From: Streptomyces hilarionis
GTDB taxonomy: Bacteria; Actinomycetota; Actinomycetes; Streptomycetales; Streptomycetaceae
Assembly (NCBI RefSeq): GCF_024539675.1
Contig: NZ_JAHHIT010000036.1
Span: 1-64,000 of the forward strand
Direction: 5' to 3'
DNA: 64,000 nucleotides
Part shown: one piece after another, positions 59,003 through 64,000 of the stretch
Layout of the letters: each line of letters begins with the position of its first letter
Position numbering within the stretch: the first letter of the stretch is position 1
Position numbers and translations under genes: made by a program
Notes under the pieces: generated by a model
The model's database searches: none
What the model was told of the DNA's origin: nothing
The model's input: the letters and a program-made list of their open reading frames with translations, nothing else

Positions 59003-60589
59003 ATGCTCGGTCTCGAACTCGTCGTCGTCCTGGGTGCGGCGGTGCTGGCGGGGAACTTCCTGGGACAGCGCTTCCGCGTCGCACCACCCGTGGTGCTCCT
59101 GGTCCTGGGCGCCCTCATCGGCCTCGTCCCGGCCGTCCGCCAGACCCAACTCCCGCCCGATGTGGTGTTGTTGCTCTTCCTTCCGGTACTTCTGTACTGG
59201 GAGAGCCTGACCACGTCGATGCGGGAGATCCGCTCGAACCTGCGCGGCATCGTCCTGCTCAGCACCGTGCTGGTGATCCTCACCGCGGGGGCGGTCGCGG
59301 TCGCCGGGCACGCGCTCGGGCTGCCGTGGGGGCCGGCGTGGGCGCTGGGCGCGGCCGTGGCGCCCACCGACGCCACCGCGGTGAGCGCCCTGGCGGGTTC
59401 CCTGCCCCGTCGTCAGATCACGGTCCTGCGTGCGGAGAGCCTCGTCAACGACGGCACGGCGCTGGTGATCTACGGCCTGGCGGTCGGCATCACGGTGGGG
59501 GAGGAGCACCTCACCCTTCCGCATGCGGGCGCGCTGTTCCTGCTCGCGTACGGTGGCGGAGCCGCGGTCGGCGTCGCGGTGGCCTGGGTCAACATGAACC
59601 TGCGCCGCCGACTGGACGATCCCCTCCTCGGCAACCTCGTCATGATCCTCGCGCCGTTCACGGCCTACCTGCTGGCGGAGTTGATCCACGCCTCGGGCGT
59701 CCTCGCGGTCGTGGTGAGCGGCCTGATCATGGCCCAGGTGGCGCCCGGCCTCATCCGCGCCGAACACCGCCGTCAGGCTCTGGCGTTCTGGCCGCTGGCC
59801 ACGTTCATCATCAACGGCGCCCTGTTCGTCCTGGTGGGGGTGGAACTGCAGTACGCGCTGCACCACTTGAGCCGGTCCGACCTCACGGACGCCCTCATCG
59901 CGATCGGGGCCGTCAGCGTGGTCCTGGTCGCCGTCCGGTTCGCGTTCCTCTTCTCCTCCGCCTACCTGATCCGCGCGATCGACCGCCGTCCCGAACAGCG
60001 ACTGCGGCGGATAAGCGACCGAGCCCGTGTCGTCAGCGGGCTGGCGGGGTTCCGTGGCGCGGTGTCCCTGGCCGTCGCCCTGTCGGTGCCCGAGACCCTC
60101 GACTCCGGAGCCCCCTTCCCCGACCGCGCCTTCATCGTCTTCGTCACCTCCGGCGTCATCGTGGTGACCCTCGTGGTGCAGGGGCTGCTCCTGCCGGGCG
60201 TGGTGCGCTGGGCCAGGCTGCCCCGCGACACCTCCGTCGACGACGAACAGATCCTCGCCGAGACCACGGCGACCGAGGAGGCCATCAAGGCGCTTCCTGA
60301 GCTCGCGGCCCAACTGGGCACAACCCCCAAGGTCATGGAGTGGCTGCGCCAGGAGTACGAGGCCGGCCTGGCGACCGTACGCGCACGAGGCGCGGGCACC
60401 GACGACGACCCCGCCCTGCTCCACAACCGCCACTACACCGACCTCCGCCTCGCCCTCATCTCCACCAAACGCGCGACCGTCGTCCGCCTGAGGGACGAGG
60501 CACAGATCGACGACACCGTGCTGCGCCGCCTCCAGGCGGCCCTGGACAACGAAGAGGTCCGGCTGACCGGAGGCGAACAGGCGGAGTAG
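59003..60589 (+). CDS. Na+/H+ antiporter (CPA1 family)
   Basis: A 528-residue transporter with about 12 hydrophobic helices in the first 410 residues. 'AVAPTDATAVSALAG' and 'ESLVNDGTALVIYG' contain the Asp residues (TDA, ND) that carry ions in CPA1 exchangers (NhaP type). A hydrophilic C-terminal tail of about 110 residues is cytoplasmic and probably regulatory. It exchanges external H+ for internal Na+ or K+. It begins 212 bp after the alcohol dehydrogenase stop, as a single gene. Confidence 0.93.
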   Translation: MLGLELVVVLGAAVLAGNFLGQRFRVAPPVVLLVLGALIGLVPAVRQTQLPPDVVLLLFLPVLLYWESLTTSMREIRSNLRGIVLLSTVLVILTAGAVAVAGHALGLPWGPAWALGAAVAPTDATAVSALAGSLPRRQITVLRAESLVNDGTALVIYGLAVGITVGEEHLTLPHAGALFLLAYGGGAAVGVAVAWVNMNLRRRLDDPLLGNLVMILAPFTAYLLAELIHASGVLAVVVSGLIMAQVAPGLIRAEHRRQALAFWPLATFIINGALFVLVGVELQYALHHLSRSDLTDALIAIGAVSVVLVAVRFAFLFSSAYLIRAIDRRPEQRLRRISDRARVVSGLAGFRGAVSLAVALSVPETLDSGAPFPDRAFIVFVTSGVIVVTLVVQGLLLPGVVRWARLPRDTSVDDEQILAETTATEEAIKALPELAAQLGTTPKVMEWLRQEYEAGLATVRARGAGTDDDPALLHNRHYTDLRLALISTKRATVVRLRDEAQIDDTVLRRLQAALDNEEVRLTGGEQAE

Positions 60590-60684
60590 ACGCAGCAGCC
60601 GCTGCTCCCGACGCCCACACCCCTGACCACGGGTCGTCCCTGCGCAGGCGGCCCCCCGTGCCCGACGCCGTGCGGCAGCAGTGA

Positions 60685-61701
<1,017 letters not shown>

Positions 61702-61712
61702 CCCGTGGCCCC

Positions 61713-62867
61713 TCAGGGGTGTCGGTGATAGGCCTTGTTCGCGATGCGCCACCTGCCGTCGGCGCACACCAGCAGGAAGACGTCGGTGAAGGTGTCCGCA
61801 CCGTGCGCGAGGGTCATGGTCGCGGTCGCGACGGTGCCGTGGACGTCGAGGGCGTCGACGCGACGGGAGCGGGTCGGTTCGTCCGGGGCGGGCCGGCCCC
61901 GGAAGAGGGCGCAGTACTCGTCCAAAGGCCAGGAGACGAACACCCCGTCCCGTATTCCCTCGATGTGGGCGCCGGGAAGGAACGCCTCGCGGAAATGGGC
62001 GGCGTCGCCGGTGGCGTGTCCACGGATGTAGGCGCGCAGTGGCTCTATTACGCCGTCCTTGGCGGCGGGGGTCGTGGCGGCCACGGCGATGTCGGCCTCG
62101 GCGTCGGCAGGGGAGCCGGCCAGGCCGACCGCGCTGCGCAAGGGGACGGAGGACGCGGCCGCCGGCAAGGCCATGTCCTTGGCCGGCGCGCCGATGGTGA
62201 ACTCGGCCGTGCCCGCGGCCGACCCATCGGCGAGGAAGGACCCTCTACATGTCACGAACCCGCCGAGTCGGCCGAGTTCGAGGACGTCCAGCACCTCGGC
62301 ACGAGGCAGACCGAGGGCATCGGCGTGCCGCAGCGAGTCACGCAGCGCGAGGACCGCGCCGGCGAGGCCGCTGTTGGCGACCAGCTTCAGCGCGGCGGCG
62401 GTGGAGGCGTCACCGACGTGCCGGACGGTGCCCAGCGCTTCCAGCACCGGTCGGACGCGGTCGAGGGTGTCCTGCTCGGCGGCGGCGAGGATACGCAGCG
62501 CTCCGGCGGCGGCCGGGACGGATCCGAGCACCGGCGCGTGGACGTACGCCGGACCGAGGCGCCGGGCCGGCTCCGAGGCCTCGGCGGGGGACACGGTGCC
62601 GGTGTTCACCACCACTGCCCCCGCACGCAGTGAGTCACGGACGTCGTCGAGGACCTCCCGGCAGGCAGGGCCGTCGAACAACGCCAGGAGCACGAGGTCG
62701 GCCTTCGCCACGGCGTCGTGCGGATCGCTGGTCTTCCTGACTGCGTCCGGTGTGCGTCCGGAGCGCGTCCAGCCGACGACGTCCCAGCCCCGGGAGGCCA
62801 GCCGGGTGGCGATCGCCCGGCCCATGCGGCCGAGGCCGAGGACGGCGATCGTGTGCGGTGTGGTCAT
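61713..62867 (-). CDS. NAD(P)-binding dehydrogenase fused to a SnoaL-like domain
   Basis: A 384-residue two-domain fusion. Residues 1-260 form a 3-hydroxyisobutyrate dehydrogenase/imine-reductase-like protein with GLGRMG (11-16), 'VLLALFDGPACREVL' and 'VANSGLAGAVLALRD', where imine reductases and beta-hydroxyacid dehydrogenases place the catalytic Lys or Asp. Residues from about 265 to the end ('VIEPLRAYIRGHATGDAAHF' then 'AFLPGAHIEGI') form an NTF2/SnoaL-like lumazine-binding fold. Separate genes are usual, so the fusion is notable. It is divergent from the LysR gene. Confidence 0.85.
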   Translation of the reverse strand: MTTPHTIAVLGLGRMGRAIATRLASRGWDVVGWTRSGRTPDAVRKTSDPHDAVAKADLVLLALFDGPACREVLDDVRDSLRAGAVVVNTGTVSPAEASEPARRLGPAYVHAPVLGSVPAAAGALRILAAAEQDTLDRVRPVLEALGTVRHVGDASTAAALKLVANSGLAGAVLALRDSLRHADALGLPRAEVLDVLELGRLGGFVTCRGSFLADGSAAGTAEFTIGAPAKDMALPAAASSVPLRSAVGLAGSPADAEADIAVAATTPAAKDGVIEPLRAYIRGHATGDAAHFREAFLPGAHIEGIRDGVFVSWPLDEYCALFRGRPAPDEPTRSRRVDALDVHGTVATATMTLAHGADTFTDVFLLVCADGRWRIANKAYHRHP

Positions 62868-62965
62868 GGGCGCCACAGTGCTCCAGCCCGAGGACTGCGA
62901 CAAGCGCAGATTGCGCAGGGTTCCTCTGCGAGACGCGCATACCGGCCGCTGGTCATACTGACGCC

Positions 62966-63922
62966 ATGGAACTGACGGTGTGGCGGACCTTCGTGACGGT
63001 GTGCCGGCTCGGGTCGCTGTCGGCGGCGGCCGCCGAGCTCCATCACACGCAGTCGGCCGTCTCCCGGCAGATCGCCGGTCTGGAGCGGCGACTCGGCGTG
63101 CCGCTGGTGGAGCGCCATGCACGCGGCGTGCGTCCGACGCCGGCCGGCGAGGTGTTCCGCCGCCACGCCCTGGCCACGCTCAAGGAGGCCGACCGGGCGG
63201 TGCGCGCGGTCCGGGACGTCCGCGACGGGGTGGATGACCGGCCCCTGGCCGTCGGAGCGACGCCGTCACTCGCCGCGGGCATCGTCCCCGAGGCGGTCCG
63301 CGGCCTGCTGGAGGAGACCGGACCGGTGCGGTGGAGTCTCCTTCCCGGCCTGAGCGCACAACTGCACGACCGCGTGATCGCCGGTGACCTCGACATCGCC
63401 GTCGTCACCGACGCCCCGCCGGGACTGACCGTCGACCAACGCGTCGCACGCCGCTTCCTCGGACTGGACGAGATGGTCGTCGTGCTGCCCCTCGGCCACC
63501 CGCTGGCCGGGCGCGGACCGGTGCGCGTGGAGACGCTGGCGGGCGAGCCCTGGGTCGAGGACAACGACGGCTCGGCGGCACTCCTGCGTCAGCACGCCGC
63601 CCGTGCCGGAGTCAGCGCCCGCATCGACCTCACCGCCGCCGATCTCCCCGGCAAACTGGCCCTGGTCGCCACCGGCCACGCCGTCGCGCTGATACCCGGA
63701 GCCCTGACCCGCGCACTGCGGGCCGACGTCACGACCGTGCCCCTCGTCGGACCTCCGACCAGAGGCGTCTACGCGATCACACCCCGCCGCGACCCCCACC
63801 CCCGCGCAGCGCCCCTGCTGGACCGGCTCGCCACGGCCTTCGCCTCGGTCCGGCGAGCGCAAGTCGACGACCGGCCAACCGAGTCGGAGACCCGGCAGGA
63901 CAAGACGGCCCCTTGCGGGTAG
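62966..63922 (+). CDS. LysR family transcriptional regulator
   Basis: A 318-residue regulator. The N-terminal winged helix (about 1-60: 'FVTVCRLGSLSAAAAELHHT' then 'QSAVSRQIAGLERRLG') is canonical LysR, and the C-terminal periplasmic-binding-protein fold (about 88-290) senses a small ligand. It is divergent from the NAD-binding/SnoaL fusion gene at 98 bp, the classic LysR arrangement, so it probably activates that gene. The start ATG at 62966 begins with the conserved 'MELTVWRTF'. Confidence 0.95.
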   Translation: MELTVWRTFVTVCRLGSLSAAAAELHHTQSAVSRQIAGLERRLGVPLVERHARGVRPTPAGEVFRRHALATLKEADRAVRAVRDVRDGVDDRPLAVGATPSLAAGIVPEAVRGLLEETGPVRWSLLPGLSAQLHDRVIAGDLDIAVVTDAPPGLTVDQRVARRFLGLDEMVVVLPLGHPLAGRGPVRVETLAGEPWVEDNDGSAALLRQHAARAGVSARIDLTAADLPGKLALVATGHAVALIPGALTRALRADVTTVPLVGPPTRGVYAITPRRDPHPRAAPLLDRLATAFASVRRAQVDDRPTESETRQDKTAPCG

Positions 63923-64000
63923 CAGTGGAAGAGTCGAGTTCCACGTACCCCACGTACGGTCGAGTGCCCCCTCCGGGCTCCCCGCCGGAGTCGCATTCAC
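63923..64000. other. right edge, no gene
   Basis: The last 78 bp after the LysR stop contain no feature that can be supported. Confidence 0.5.

Overview
The window is high-GC DNA with strong third-position G/C bias, many GTG starts, NarL-type and MmyB-type regulators, a class I terpene synthase, an M7 snapalysin-type protease and a SARP-like regulator. Together these point to a Streptomyces (or close actinomycete) chromosome, probably an accessory arm. No rRNA, tRNA or CRISPR array was seen.

Layout. (1) 1-2.7 kb: an IS5-family element inserted exactly in the stop codon of a GNAT acetyltransferase gene, which is translationally coupled to a ThiF-fold gene. (2) 2.9-25.7 kb: a low-oxygen/dormancy island. 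It holds an Rv1733c-like membrane protein, two CBS-BON proteins, a cNMP-binding protein, a pyridoxamine-oxidase-like protein, GAPDH, two universal stress proteins, a DoxX-like protein, AdhE, an HPF-like protein, pyruvate phosphate dikinase, and pyruvate formate-lyase with its activase. Most intergenic regions carry GGG(A/C)C-N4/5-G(G/T)CCC inverted repeats resembling DosR/OsdR boxes; one identical 14-mer occurs three times. A two-component system plus ABC exporter (5.4-9.2 kb) interrupts the island. A scrambled anti-sigma-antagonist (STAS) remnant lies beside adhE. (3) 25.7-29.2 kb: SDR/quinone-reductase operon divergent from a TetR gene. (4) 29.4-30.2 kb: a secreted ribosome-inactivating protein with all five catalytic residues of the ricin/Shiga family. 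(5) 30.4-42.2 kb: redox genes (SDRs, alcohol dehydrogenases, cupin, tautomerases) paired with HTH or TetR regulators, a sesquiterpene-type synthase, and an unrecognised overlapping gene pair. (6) 42.2-46.5 kb: two gene remnants, then a CstR-controlled sulfide/persulfide module (MBL-rhodanese fusion, rhodanese, TauE exporter, rhodanese-membrane protein). (7) 46.8-64 kb: TetR plus threonine-dehydratase-like gene, snapalysin-type protease, fluoroacetate-dehalogenase-like hydrolase divergent from a SARP-like regulator, dienelactone-hydrolase-like/NTF2/DJ-1 genes, more MmyB regulators with alcohol dehydrogenase and CMD genes, a Na+/H+ antiporter, an aldo-keto reductase, an NAD-binding/SnoaL fusion and a LysR regulator.

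How the genes work together (inference). The island would let an aerobe survive hypoxia: GAPDH and PPDK adjust lower glycolysis and PEP/ATP balance, PFL with PflA splits pyruvate to acetyl-CoA and formate, AdhE reoxidises NADH to ethanol, and the stress, CBS and HPF-like proteins serve the dormant cell. The second half is a collection of regulator-plus-oxidoreductase cassettes typical of detoxification and arm regions.
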